A stretch of DNA of 9,497 bases, from contig DBRC01000046.1 in NCBI GenBank assembly GCA_002305505.1, positions 1 to 9,497 of the forward strand, read 5' to 3'. This DNA comes from Prevotella sp. UBA1378. Lineage in GTDB: Bacteria; Bacteroidota; Bacteroidia; Bacteroidales; Bacteroidaceae. Shown here one piece after another: positions 1 to 6,145 of this stretch (positions are counted from its first letter, which is position 1; each line of letters starts with the position of its first letter). The translations under genes were made by a program, and so were the position numbers. Under the pieces are notes generated by a model. It was not told the origin of the DNA. It worked only from the letters and a program-made list of their open reading frames with translations, and did not search any database.

Positions 1-2
1 AC

Positions 3-20
3 GGAACCGGGGCTTTTTTG
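3..20 (+). terminator. Possible right arm of an upstream gene's terminator
   Basis: The window opens with a G/C-rich stretch (GGAACCGGGG, 3-12) running into CTTTTTT, which is the usual 3' half of an intrinsic terminator. The matching left arm would lie before base 1, so the hairpin cannot be confirmed. If it is real, the kinase that follows starts a new transcription unit. Confidence 0.3.
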
Positions 21-70
21 TTGTGCGCGTCATATACGAAAAGTGCATTTTTTGCGTTATTCTTCATGGT

Positions 71-1237
71 ATGCAATGGACCGACCGTATACGCCAAGTG
101 AAAATCATTCTAGTGATAGCCGCTGTTTTGATTGCGGTGGTGTCGCTGATGGTGTCGCATTTCCTTGTAAGGGACCTTTCCATGGAGGAAAGGAACAAGA
201 TGGAAGTGTGGGCGGAGGCATTGCATGCACTGAATCAGGCTGACGAGAATGCCGACCTCTCGCTGGTGTTGAGCGTGATACAAGGCAATAACACTATACC
301 GGTCATCGTGATCGACCCGTCGGGGCATGTGATGGATTACCGCAACATCCGTGTTAAAGGTGAAAATGCAGCCGATTCTGTCGCTTACGTGTCTGCACTC
401 AGTAAGGAAATGTACCATTCGGGCAATTATATCAAAATCAATCTGGGCGATTCCACCGCTGCGAAGGATTACCAGCTCGTGTGCTATGATGATTCTATCA
501 TGCTGAAACGGCTTTCTTCATGGCCTTATGTGCAGTTGGGTATTGTATTGATTTTCGTTGTAGTGGCTATCTTCGCACTGCTGTCATCGAAGAGGGCGGA
601 ACAGAACAAGGTGTGGGTGGGGTTGTCGAAGGAGACGGCCCACCAGCTTGGTACGCCGATCTCGAGCCTGATGGCATGGGTGGAGATATTGAAGGAAACC
701 CATCCCGGTGATGATTTGATACCTGAGATGGAACAGGACGTGAAGCGGCTGGAGCGGATAGCCGAGCGTTTCTCGAAAATAGGTTCGTTGCCCGAACCGG
801 TGGAGGCAAGTATGAACGAAGTGCTGGAACATGTGATTGACTACATGGACCGCCGCACCTCAAGCAAGGTGCGGATATTCCGCCGCTTCCCTGCCCATGC
901 CGTGACGGTAAGGATGAACGCTTCGCTGTTCGAGTGGGTAATCGAGAATCTTTGCAAAAATGCCGTTGACGCGATGGAAGGAACCGGGGATATCACGCTT
1001 ACCTTGCTCGATGAGCATCAGCGGGTAGTTGTCGAGGTACAGGATACGGGGAAGGGCATCAGGAAAAAAGATATAAAGAACGTGTTCACACCGGGCTTCA
1101 CTACCAAGAAACGCGGTTGGGGGCTTGGCCTTTCGCTTGCCAGGCGCATCGTGGAAGAATACCATAGAGGCCGTATTTACGTGAAAAATTCGGAACTGGG
1201 GAAAGGCACGGTGTTCCGCATCGAATTGGACAAATGA
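71..1237 (+). CDS. Membrane sensor histidine kinase (HisKA/HATPase_c type)
   Basis: Two-component sensor kinase that autophosphorylates a histidine and passes the phosphate to a response regulator; ligand and partner are unknown. From the ATG at 71 (388 aa) it has a membrane segment at about 10-33, an extracytoplasmic sensor region of about 115 residues and a second membrane segment at about 152-172. The phospho-acceptor His191 lies in KETAHQLGTPISSL. The HATPase domain carries an N-box (ENLCKNAVDAM, Asn297), a G1 box (DTGKGI, Asp325) and a G2 box (GWGLGL, 349-354). No HAMP domain is evident between the second membrane segment and the H-box. A GTG at 23 would add 16 residues. I prefer 71 because MQWTDRIRQVK gives a normal positive N-terminus before the membrane helix and the extra stretch overlies terminator- or promoter-like DNA. 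The residue after the acceptor His is Gln rather than the usual Glu/Asp. No response regulator lies in the window. Confidence 0.9.
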   Translation: MQWTDRIRQVKIILVIAAVLIAVVSLMVSHFLVRDLSMEERNKMEVWAEALHALNQADENADLSLVLSVIQGNNTIPVIVIDPSGHVMDYRNIRVKGENAADSVAYVSALSKEMYHSGNYIKINLGDSTAAKDYQLVCYDDSIMLKRLSSWPYVQLGIVLIFVVVAIFALLSSKRAEQNKVWVGLSKETAHQLGTPISSLMAWVEILKETHPGDDLIPEMEQDVKRLERIAERFSKIGSLPEPVEASMNEVLEHVIDYMDRRTSSKVRIFRRFPAHAVTVRMNASLFEWVIENLCKNAVDAMEGTGDITLTLLDEHQRVVVEVQDTGKGIRKKDIKNVFTPGFTTKKRGWGLGLSLARRIVEEYHRGRIYVKNSELGKGTVFRIELDK

Positions 1238-1267
1238 ATTCATCCGCATGTAGAAAACAATGCCCTT

Positions 1268-1290
1268 CCGGGTGCTTCCCGGCCTTTTTT
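1268..1290 (+). terminator. Intrinsic terminator after the histidine kinase gene
   Basis: CCGGG (1268-1272) and CCCGG (1278-1282) form a 5-bp G/C stem with a 5-nt loop, followed by CC and six T residues (1285-1290). It lies 30 nt after the kinase stop codon and upstream of the next promoter, so it separates the kinase from the DUF177-rpmF-fabH unit. The stem is short but the T-run is good. Confidence 0.6.
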
Positions 1291-1345
1291 GTGTGGAAAA
1301 GCATAAAAAAAGCAAATGAATATGACTTAAATCGAAAATTATTTG

Positions 1346-1353
1346 TAACTTTG
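1346..1353 (+). promoter_or_regulatory. Bacteroidetes-type -7 promoter box for the DUF177-rpmF-fabH unit
   Basis: TAACTTTG matches the Bacteroides -7 consensus TAnnTTTG exactly and is followed by C. It ends 19 nt before the ATG at 1373, giving a predicted leader of about 10-15 nt. I see no clear TTTG at the -33 position. The call rests on the -7 box, the A/T-rich surroundings and the position just after a terminator. Confidence 0.65.
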
Positions 1354-1372
1354 CACCCCAAATAGCGAGTAA

Positions 1373-1897
1373 ATGTGTAGTTTAGAGGCCTTTAAGATTG
1401 ATTTGAAAGGATTGAAAGAGGATGAGACCGTTCTTGAGTATATCCTTGACGACCGTTTTTTCGGGGCTCTGGACGGCTCGGAGCTGGAGCGTGGGGCATT
1501 GCGTGCATCGGTATCTATACGCAAGGCTACCGGCTTTTACGAACTCTGGTTCCATGCCGAAGGCACAGTGACCGTAGCCTGCGACCTCTGCCTGGATGAC
1601 TTGGAACTGCCGATAAAGGCAGACAGCCGTCTGGTGGTGAAGATGGGTCCGGCTTATGCGGAAGACGATGACCTTGTGACAATAGACGAGGATGAAGGCA
1701 TCCTTGACATAGCGTGGTTCGTCTACGAATTTATTGCGCTTGCCATCCCCATCAGGCACGTCCACGCACCGGGGAAATGCAACAGTGCAATGATGGCAAG
1801 GCTCGAAGAGCACGCTGGGGCCACCCGGAGCGGCGAGAGCGAGCAGCAGGTGGATCCGCGTTGGATTGAATTAATGAAATTAAAGAATAAAGAATAA
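1373..1897 (+). CDS. yceD: DUF177 / YceD family protein
   Basis: Member of the DUF177 (YceD) family, usually encoded just before rpmF and linked in bacteria and plastids to 23S rRNA accumulation or processing; the biochemical activity is not settled. The 174-residue protein has the expected length. The family features visible are CDLC (Cys70, Cys73), a later HAPGKCN segment (His131, Cys136) that could complete a metal site, an acidic central stretch (residues 97-108) and the C-terminal DPRWIELMKL signature. The ATG at 1373 fits the promoter box 19 nt upstream, and the next in-frame Met is residue 91. The gene lies 15 nt before rpmF. The family assignment is firm; zinc binding is my inference from the Cys/His pattern. 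Confidence 0.9.
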   Translation: MCSLEAFKIDLKGLKEDETVLEYILDDRFFGALDGSELERGALRASVSIRKATGFYELWFHAEGTVTVACDLCLDDLELPIKADSRLVVKMGPAYAEDDDLVTIDEDEGILDIAWFVYEFIALAIPIRHVHAPGKCNSAMMARLEEHAGATRSGESEQQVDPRWIELMKLKNKE

Positions 1898-1912
1898 AAA
1901 AATTAAAGAATT

Positions 1913-2104
1913 ATGGCACATCCTAAAAGAAGACAGTCGAAGACTCGTACACTTAAAAGAAGAACCCATGACAAGGCCGTAGCACCTACGCTGGCCGTAT
2001 GTCCTAACTGTGGCGCTTACCATATCTACCACACAGTATGTCCTACTTGCGGATACTACAGAGGTAAAATCGCTATTGTGAAGGCAGAAGAGGTCGTTGA
2101 ATAA
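1913..2104 (+). CDS. rpmF: 50S ribosomal protein L32
   Basis: Structural protein of the large ribosomal subunit. The 63-residue product begins MAHPKRRQSKTRTLKRR, the basic L32 N-terminus. It carries a complete zinc ribbon of two CxxC pairs (Cys30/Cys33 and Cys43/Cys46), so it is the zinc-binding (C+) form. The upstream region is A-rich (an AAAAAAATTAAAG tract) without a strong Shine-Dalgarno motif. The stop codon overlaps the fabH start by one base (TAATG, 2102-2106), which suggests translational coupling. In Escherichia coli plsX sits between rpmF and fabH; here it is absent. Confidence 0.98.
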   Translation: MAHPKRRQSKTRTLKRRTHDKAVAPTLAVCPNCGAYHIYHTVCPTCGYYRGKIAIVKAEEVVE

Positions 2105-3111
2105 TGGAGAAGATCAACGCGATAATCACCGGTATTGGCGGTTACGTTCCCGACTATGTCCTCAACAATGAGGAGCTGTCGAGAATGGTGGACACCAGCG
2201 ACGAGTGGATTATGACGCGTGTTGGTATCAAGGAGCGCCGCATCTTGACCGAAGAAGGTCTCGGTACCAGCTACATGGCCCGTAAGGCAGCCAAGCAGTT
2301 GATTCAGAAGACCGGCGTAGACCCTGACACAATAGATGCACTCATCGTAACCACTACTACTGCAGATTATATTGTTCCCTCTACGGCTTCTGTCGTATTG
2401 GGGCAGTTAGGATTGAAGAATGCTTATGCATTTGATTACTGGGCTGCTTGCTGTGGTTTCCTTTATACGCTCGATACTGCTGCAAGCATGATTCAGAGCG
2501 GCCGGTACAAGAAAATCATTGTTATCGGTGCAGATAAGATGTCATCGATAGTCGACTATAAGGACCGTTCCACTTGTGCGCTCTTCGGCGACGGTGCTGC
2601 AGCAGTGCTTGTAGAAGCAACGACAGAGCAGGGCGTCGGGGTGATGGACTCTTACTTCCGTACCGACGGCAAGGGTCTCCCCTTCCTGCATGTGAAGGCA
2701 GGCGGCTCGGTTAGCCCCCCCTCTCATTTCTCGGTCGATCACCGCCTGCATTACCTCTATCAGGAAGGCCGTACAGTGTTCCGTTATGCTGTAACAAGCA
2801 TGAGCGACGACTGTGCGCTCATCGCCGAGCGTAATCATCTCGACAAGGACAACATTGCTTTTGTTGTGCCCCATCAGGCCAATATGCGCATTATCGAGGC
2901 AGTGGCTAAGCGCCTTGACCTGCCAATGGACCGCGTGATGGTGAACATTGAGCATTACGGCAACACCAGCGCTGCTACCATCCCATTGGCTCTCTGGGAC
3001 AATGAGAAACTGCTGAAGAAAGGGGATAACCTCATCCTGACGGCTTTCGGAGCAGGATTCGTCCACGGTGCCTCTTATTACAAATGGGCTTACGACGGAA
3101 ACAAGGTTTAA
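2104..3111 (+). CDS. fabH: 3-oxoacyl-[acyl-carrier-protein] synthase III (KAS III)
   Basis: Starts type II fatty-acid synthesis in the cytoplasm by condensing an acyl-CoA primer with malonyl-ACP. The 335-residue length is normal for FabH. The catalytic triad is visible: Cys116 in AACCGF, His257 in VPHQAN and Asn287 in EHYGNTSAATIP. The N-terminal IITGIGGYVPDYVLNNEEL and DTSDEWIMTRVGIKERR segments are standard FabH signatures, and the C-terminal GAGFVHGASYYKW is the usual end. A second Cys (117) follows the catalytic one. The gene follows rpmF with a one-base overlap and is followed by a strong terminator, so the DUF177-rpmF-fabH transcript probably ends here. Primer preference (acetyl or branched acyl) cannot be read from the sequence with confidence. 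Confidence 0.97.
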   Translation: MEKINAIITGIGGYVPDYVLNNEELSRMVDTSDEWIMTRVGIKERRILTEEGLGTSYMARKAAKQLIQKTGVDPDTIDALIVTTTTADYIVPSTASVVLGQLGLKNAYAFDYWAACCGFLYTLDTAASMIQSGRYKKIIVIGADKMSSIVDYKDRSTCALFGDGAAAVLVEATTEQGVGVMDSYFRTDGKGLPFLHVKAGGSVSPPSHFSVDHRLHYLYQEGRTVFRYAVTSMSDDCALIAERNHLDKDNIAFVVPHQANMRIIEAVAKRLDLPMDRVMVNIEHYGNTSAATIPLALWDNEKLLKKGDNLILTAFGAGFVHGASYYKWAYDGNKV

Positions 3112-3125
3112 GGGTGAGGATTTTA

Positions 3126-3165
3126 GAGTCGGGGAATTGCGCGACTCGTGATTCTCGGCCTTTTT
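3126..3165 (+). terminator. Weak hairpin with T-run just after fabH
   Basis: GAGTCG (3126-3131) pairs with CGACTC (3142-3147). A competing pairing joins GGGAAT (3132-3137) to ATTCTC (3151-3156), which is followed by GGCC and five T residues (3161-3165). The two folds exclude each other. This may be a first, weaker terminator before the one at 3173-3208. Confidence 0.35.
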
Positions 3166-3172
3166 GAATAAT

Positions 3173-3208
3173 AAAGCGCATCCTATTTATAAATAAGATG
3201 CGCTTTTT
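3173..3208 (+). terminator. Strong, possibly bidirectional intrinsic terminator
   Basis: AAAGCGCATC (3173-3182) pairs perfectly with GATGCGCTTT (3197-3206). After one C/A mismatch the stem can continue into the self-complementary TATTTATAAATA at 3184-3195. The plus-strand side ends in TTTTT (3204-3208). It lies 62 nt after the fabH stop and ends the DUF177-rpmF-fabH unit. The stem is symmetric, but the minus-strand T-run is interrupted. Confidence 0.8.
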
Positions 3209-3263
3209 CCGAAGATAAAAGAGCCGTTCCCTGTCTCCCCCGCTTTCGGCCTTCCCGCCTCTC

Positions 3264-3271
3264 AATTTTTG
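3264..3271 (+). promoter_or_regulatory. Candidate -7 box for the era-der unit
   Basis: AATTTTTG matches TAnnTTTG at every fixed position but the first. It lies about 60 nt before the era ATG in an otherwise C/T-rich, gene-free stretch after the fabH terminator. No clear -33 TTTG is seen. A promoter is needed somewhere between 3209 and 3331 because of the terminator, and this is the best candidate. Confidence 0.3.
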
Positions 3272-3331
3272 CCTCCCGGCATTCATTTCCCAAGTTACAT
3301 CCCCCATTTCTCATCTCATTTCATCATAAAA

Positions 3332-4213
3332 ATGCACAAAGCAGGATTTGTAAACATTGTAGGAAACCCGAACGTAGGTAAGTCGACGCTGATGAACCAG
3401 CTGGTAGGCGAGCGTATTTCAATAGCCACGTTCAAGGCGCAGACCACGCGCCACCGCATCATGGGTATCGTCAATACCGACGATATGCAAATCGTATTCT
3501 CGGACACGCCGGGCGTGCTCAAGCCCAACTATAAGTTGCAGGAGTCGATGCTGGCTTTCTCAGAGTCGGCATTGCAGGATGCCGATGTGCTGCTCTATGT
3601 GACCGACGTAGTGGAGAGCCCCGAAAAAAACATGGAATTTCTCGGTAAGGTCCAAAAGATGGCCATTCCCGTGTTACTGTTGATTAATAAGATCGACGAG
3701 AGCGACCAAACGAAACTGGGCGACCTCGTGGATAAATGGCACGTCTTGCTGCCCAATGCCGAGATACTCCCCATCAGCGCAAAGAACAAGTTTGGTATCG
3801 ACATGCTCCTCAAGCGCATCCATGAACTGTTGCCCGCCTCACCGCCTTTCTTCGACAAAGACCAGCTGACCGACAAGCCTGCCCGCTTCTTTGTCAGCGA
3901 AATCATCCGTGAGAAAATCCTGCTCTATTACGATAAGGAGATTCCCTATTCGGTGGAGGTGTGCGTGGATCGGTTCAAGGAAGACGGGAAGCACATCCAC
4001 ATCAACGCCGTAATCTGCGTAGAGCGCGATTCGCAGAAAGGCATCATCATCGGCCATCAGGGCGTGGCCTTGAAGAAAGTGAGTACGGAGAGCCGCAAAT
4101 CGTTGGAGCGGTTTTTCGGCAAACCGATTTTCCTCGAAGTCTTCGTAAAGGTTGATAAAGACTGGCGTTCGTCGCAACGCAAATTGAACAATTTCGGATA
4201 TAATCCGGCATAA
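3332..4213 (+). CDS. era: GTPase Era
   Basis: Essential GTPase that binds 16S rRNA through a KH domain and helps mature the 30S subunit. From the ATG at 3332 the product is 293 aa, close to the usual Era length. GTPase motifs in order are GNPNVGKS (11-18), DTPG (58-61), NKID (119-122) and SA (149-150). The C-terminal KH domain (about 200-290) carries the RNA-binding loop GHQG (241-244) in KGIIIGHQGVALKKV; many Era proteins have GKGG there. The frame stays open back to a TTG at 3269, but those 21 residues are low-complexity translation of a C/T-rich leader, whereas MHKAGFVNIVGNPNVGKST is the normal Era N-terminus. It lies 13 nt before der, probably in one operon. Confidence 0.97.
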   Translation: MHKAGFVNIVGNPNVGKSTLMNQLVGERISIATFKAQTTRHRIMGIVNTDDMQIVFSDTPGVLKPNYKLQESMLAFSESALQDADVLLYVTDVVESPEKNMEFLGKVQKMAIPVLLLINKIDESDQTKLGDLVDKWHVLLPNAEILPISAKNKFGIDMLLKRIHELLPASPPFFDKDQLTDKPARFFVSEIIREKILLYYDKEIPYSVEVCVDRFKEDGKHIHINAVICVERDSQKGIIIGHQGVALKKVSTESRKSLERFFGKPIFLEVFVKVDKDWRSSQRKLNNFGYNPA

Positions 4214-4226
4214 ACAAGGAATTATT

Positions 4227-5540
4227 ATGGCAAATTTATTAGCAATAGTGGGGCGCCCGAACGTGGGCAAGTCGACCCTTTTCAACCGACTGACCAAATC
4301 GCGCCGTGCCATCGTGAGTGGTGAGGCAGGTACTACGCGCGACCGCCAATACGGCAAATGCGAATGGAACGGCCGCGAGTTTTCGGTGGTCGACACCGGC
4401 GGCTGGGTCGTTAACAGTGATGATATATTCGAGGAGGAAATCCGCAAGCAGGTTATCCTTGCCACGGAAGAGGCCGACCTTGTGCTCTTCCTGGTCGACG
4501 TGATGAACGGCGTCACCGACTGGGATCAGGACGTGGCCCAGATTCTGCGCCGCTCCAAGCTGCCCGTAATCCTCGTGGCCAATAAAACGGACAATAACGA
4601 CATGCAATATTATGCTGCCGAGTTTTACTCGCTCGGCCTCGGCGAGCCGTTTTGTATCAGTGCTGCAACCGGCAGCGGTACAGGCGACTTGCTCGACGTG
4701 ATAGTGTCGAGGCTTAAAACCGACGAGATTGACGACATGGAAGACGGAACGCCCCGTTTCGCCGTGGTAGGCCGCCCGAATGTAGGCAAGTCGAGCATCA
4801 TCAATGCCTTTGTCGGCGAAGACCGAAATATCGTGACAGAGATAGCCGGCACCACGCGCGATTCTATTTATACGAAATACGACAAGTTTGGTTTCGACTT
4901 CTATCTAGTCGATACGGCCGGTATCCGCCGTAAGAACAAGGTGAGCGAGGACCTTGAGTTCTACAGCGTGATGCGCTCCATCCGCGCGATAGAAAACTCG
5001 GATGTCTGTATCCTGATGCTCGACGCTACCCGCGGCATCGAGGCGCAGGACATGAATATCTTCCAGCTGATACAGAAGAACAACAAGTCGCTGGTGGTCG
5101 TAGTCAATAAATGGGATCTCGTGGAAGATAAGTCACAGAAGGCCATCAATACCTTCGAGTCGGCCATCCGCAACCGCATGGCTCCGTTCGTCGACTTCCC
5201 CATCATCTTTGCTTCCGCACTCACCAAGCAGCGCATCTTTAAGGTGCTTGAGACCGCCAAGCAGGTATACCTGAACCGTACGATGAAAATCGGGACGTCG
5301 AAGCTGAACGAGGTGATGTTGCCGCTTATCGAGATGACGCCTCCGCCTTCTGTCAAGGGCAAATACATCAAGATAAAGTATGTTTCGCAGATACCTAACA
5401 CGCAGATACCGTCGTTCGTGTTCTATGCCAACCTGCCGCAGTATGTGAAGGAGCCCTACAAGCGTTTCCTTGAAAACAAGCTGCGTGAGAACTGGACGCT
5501 GACGGGCACGCCCATTAATGTGTTCATCCGCCAGAAGTAG
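4227..5540 (+). CDS. der: Double-domain GTPase Der (EngA)
   Basis: Ribosome-assembly GTPase with two tandem G domains, needed for 50S subunit maturation. The 437-residue length is typical. The first G domain has GRPNVGKS (9-16), DTGG (56-59), NKTD (119-122) and SAA (145-147). The second has GRPNVGKS (182-189), DTAG (229-232), NKWD (294-297) and SAL (330-332). A KH-like C-terminal domain spans about 350-437 and ends in a basic tail. An acidic linker (DEIDDMEDG, 166-174) joins the two G domains. An AAGGA sequence a few bases before the ATG resembles a ribosome binding site, which is uncommon in this window. Der follows era by 13 nt; the small lipoprotein gene follows 69 nt later. Confidence 0.98.
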   Translation: MANLLAIVGRPNVGKSTLFNRLTKSRRAIVSGEAGTTRDRQYGKCEWNGREFSVVDTGGWVVNSDDIFEEEIRKQVILATEEADLVLFLVDVMNGVTDWDQDVAQILRRSKLPVILVANKTDNNDMQYYAAEFYSLGLGEPFCISAATGSGTGDLLDVIVSRLKTDEIDDMEDGTPRFAVVGRPNVGKSSIINAFVGEDRNIVTEIAGTTRDSIYTKYDKFGFDFYLVDTAGIRRKNKVSEDLEFYSVMRSIRAIENSDVCILMLDATRGIEAQDMNIFQLIQKNNKSLVVVVNKWDLVEDKSQKAINTFESAIRNRMAPFVDFPIIFASALTKQRIFKVLETAKQVYLNRTMKIGTSKLNEVMLPLIEMTPPPSVKGKYIKIKYVSQIPNTQIPSFVFYANLPQYVKEPYKRFLENKLRENWTLTGTPINVFIRQK

Positions 5541-5552
5541 CAGCTTGCAGGC

Positions 5553-5583
5553 CGTTCCCGTCCGGGATACGCGGGCGGGAACG
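5553..5583 (+). other. G/C-rich stem-loop without T-run between der and the lipoprotein gene
   Basis: CGTTCCCGTCCG (5553-5564) pairs with CGGGCGGGAACG (5572-5583), giving 12 pairs including one G-U around a 7-nt loop. It is followed by AAAAGAATGG, not T residues, so it does not look like an intrinsic terminator. It could be a 3' stability element for the era-der message or part of the lipoprotein leader. Role unknown. Confidence 0.6.
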
Positions 5584-5594
5584 AAAAGAATGGA

Positions 5595-5609
5595 ATAGTA
5601 TAGTATAGT
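5595..5609 (+). repeat. Three tandem ATAGT pentamers abutting the lipoprotein start codon
   Basis: ATAGT occurs three times in a row at 5595-5599, 5600-5604 and 5605-5609, immediately followed by the ATG at 5610. The repeat occupies the place of a ribosome binding site. Change of copy number by slippage could alter initiation, but nothing here shows that it does. Confidence 0.75.
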
Positions 5610-5999
5610 ATGCGCAAGATAGTGTATGTGTTTTTGGCGGCGATGATGCTCATTGCCTGTTCGGAAGAGGTGAGGAAGGAAGACCTGGCCGCCAAGGCGG
5701 CCAAGGAGTATTACGACCATCTGTTGGCCGGCCGCTACGATGACTATCTCCGGGGCGTGGCCGGTACCGACAGCATCCCTCCCGTCTACCGCGAGCAACT
5801 GCTTGCCAATGTAAAGCAGTTCATGGCCCTGCAACGGCAGGAGCACAACGGCATCCGTGAGGTACGTATCATGAATGCGAAGGCCGATTCGGCCCTTGGC
5901 CATACCAATGCGTTCCTTATGCTTTGTTTCGGCGACTCTACCAACGAAGAAATCGTAGTCCCGATGGTGGAGCGCAACGGGCTGTGGAAGATGAGGTGA
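5610..5999 (+). CDS. Small conserved lipoprotein of unknown function
   Basis: A 129-residue protein with a lipoprotein signal peptide: MRK, a hydrophobic core (IVYVFLAAMML) and lipobox LIAC with Cys17 as the lipid attachment site, followed by SEE. The mature part is about 112 residues. It begins with a charged helix (EVRKEDLAAKAAKEYYDHLLAGRYDDY) and ends in beta-type sequence (EEIVVPMVERNGLWKMR). That resembles the small NTF2-like or DUF4878-like lipoproteins common in Bacteroidales, but the family is inferred from overall pattern only. It lies 69 nt after der with no convincing terminator between, so read-through from der is likely. Its 3' side is the convergent repeat region facing mlaF. 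Partner and substrate are not evident. Confidence 0.82.
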   Translation: MRKIVYVFLAAMMLIACSEEVRKEDLAAKAAKEYYDHLLAGRYDDYLRGVAGTDSIPPVYREQLLANVKQFMALQRQEHNGIREVRIMNAKADSALGHTNAFLMLCFGDSTNEEIVVPMVERNGLWKMR

Positions 6000-6003
6000 T
6001 TTT

Positions 6004-6120
6004 GGATTGCAGATTTTGGATTACGGATTAGGGATTACGGATTACAGTTTAATAGTATAAGCAGCTGACATCAGCTTGTGCGTGCATCCACAAAAGTATT
6101 AATCCCTAATCCGTAATCCG
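6004..6120. repeat. Heptamer repeats arranged as a 20-bp inverted repeat
   Basis: This fills the convergent gap between the lipoprotein gene (ends 5999) and mlaF (ends 6132 on the minus strand). Four tandem GGATTA(C/G) heptamers lie at 6018-6045, with a diverged copy at 6004-6010. Three heptamers in the opposite orientation lie at 6100-6120. Bases 6018-6037 are a perfect 20-nt reverse complement of 6100-6119. The 62-nt spacer holds a smaller palindrome, AGCTGA-CA-TCAGCT (6063-6076). A large hairpin with a branched top is possible. The setting suggests a bidirectional transcription barrier or a dispersed intergenic repeat; no T-run directly follows either arm. Confidence 0.85.
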
Positions 6121-6145
6121 AAAAAACAATCTTAGATTGTTTTTT
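6121..6145 (-). terminator. Palindromic terminator overlapping the mlaF stop codon
   Basis: AAAAAACAATCT (6121-6132) and AGATTGTTTTTT (6134-6145) are perfect 12-nt complements around one central base. Read on the minus strand, an A-tract, ATTG-type stem and T-tract follow in the order of an intrinsic terminator. The stop codon (6132-6134 on +) sits in the hairpin tip, and the last codons of mlaF form one arm. The stem is A/T-rich, so its strength as a terminator is uncertain. Confidence 0.6.

Noticed and set aside
23..70. GTG start adding 16 residues to the histidine kinase
   Set aside because: It begins three bases after a terminator-like T-run, and the added stretch precedes a normal cytoplasmic N-terminus. 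It cannot be excluded, but 71 is preferred.
3269..3331. TTG start giving era 21 more residues
   Set aside because: The added sequence comes from a C/T-rich leader. MHKAGFVNIVGNPNVGKST at 3332 is the normal Era N-terminus and gives the usual length.
5553..5583. Intrinsic terminator for der
   Set aside because: The stem is strong, but it is followed by AAAAGAATGG rather than a T-run. It is listed as a hairpin of unknown role instead.
5133..5903. Minus-strand open frame of 256 codons opposite der and the lipoprotein gene
   Set aside because: It spans two real genes on the other strand and their intergenic hairpin, with no motif or start context. It is a shadow frame.
6018..6119. Insertion sequence or MITE end repeats
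   Set aside because: The arms are made of simple heptamers, no target-site duplication is visible, and the spacer is only 62 nt with no transposase. A simple-repeat origin fits better.
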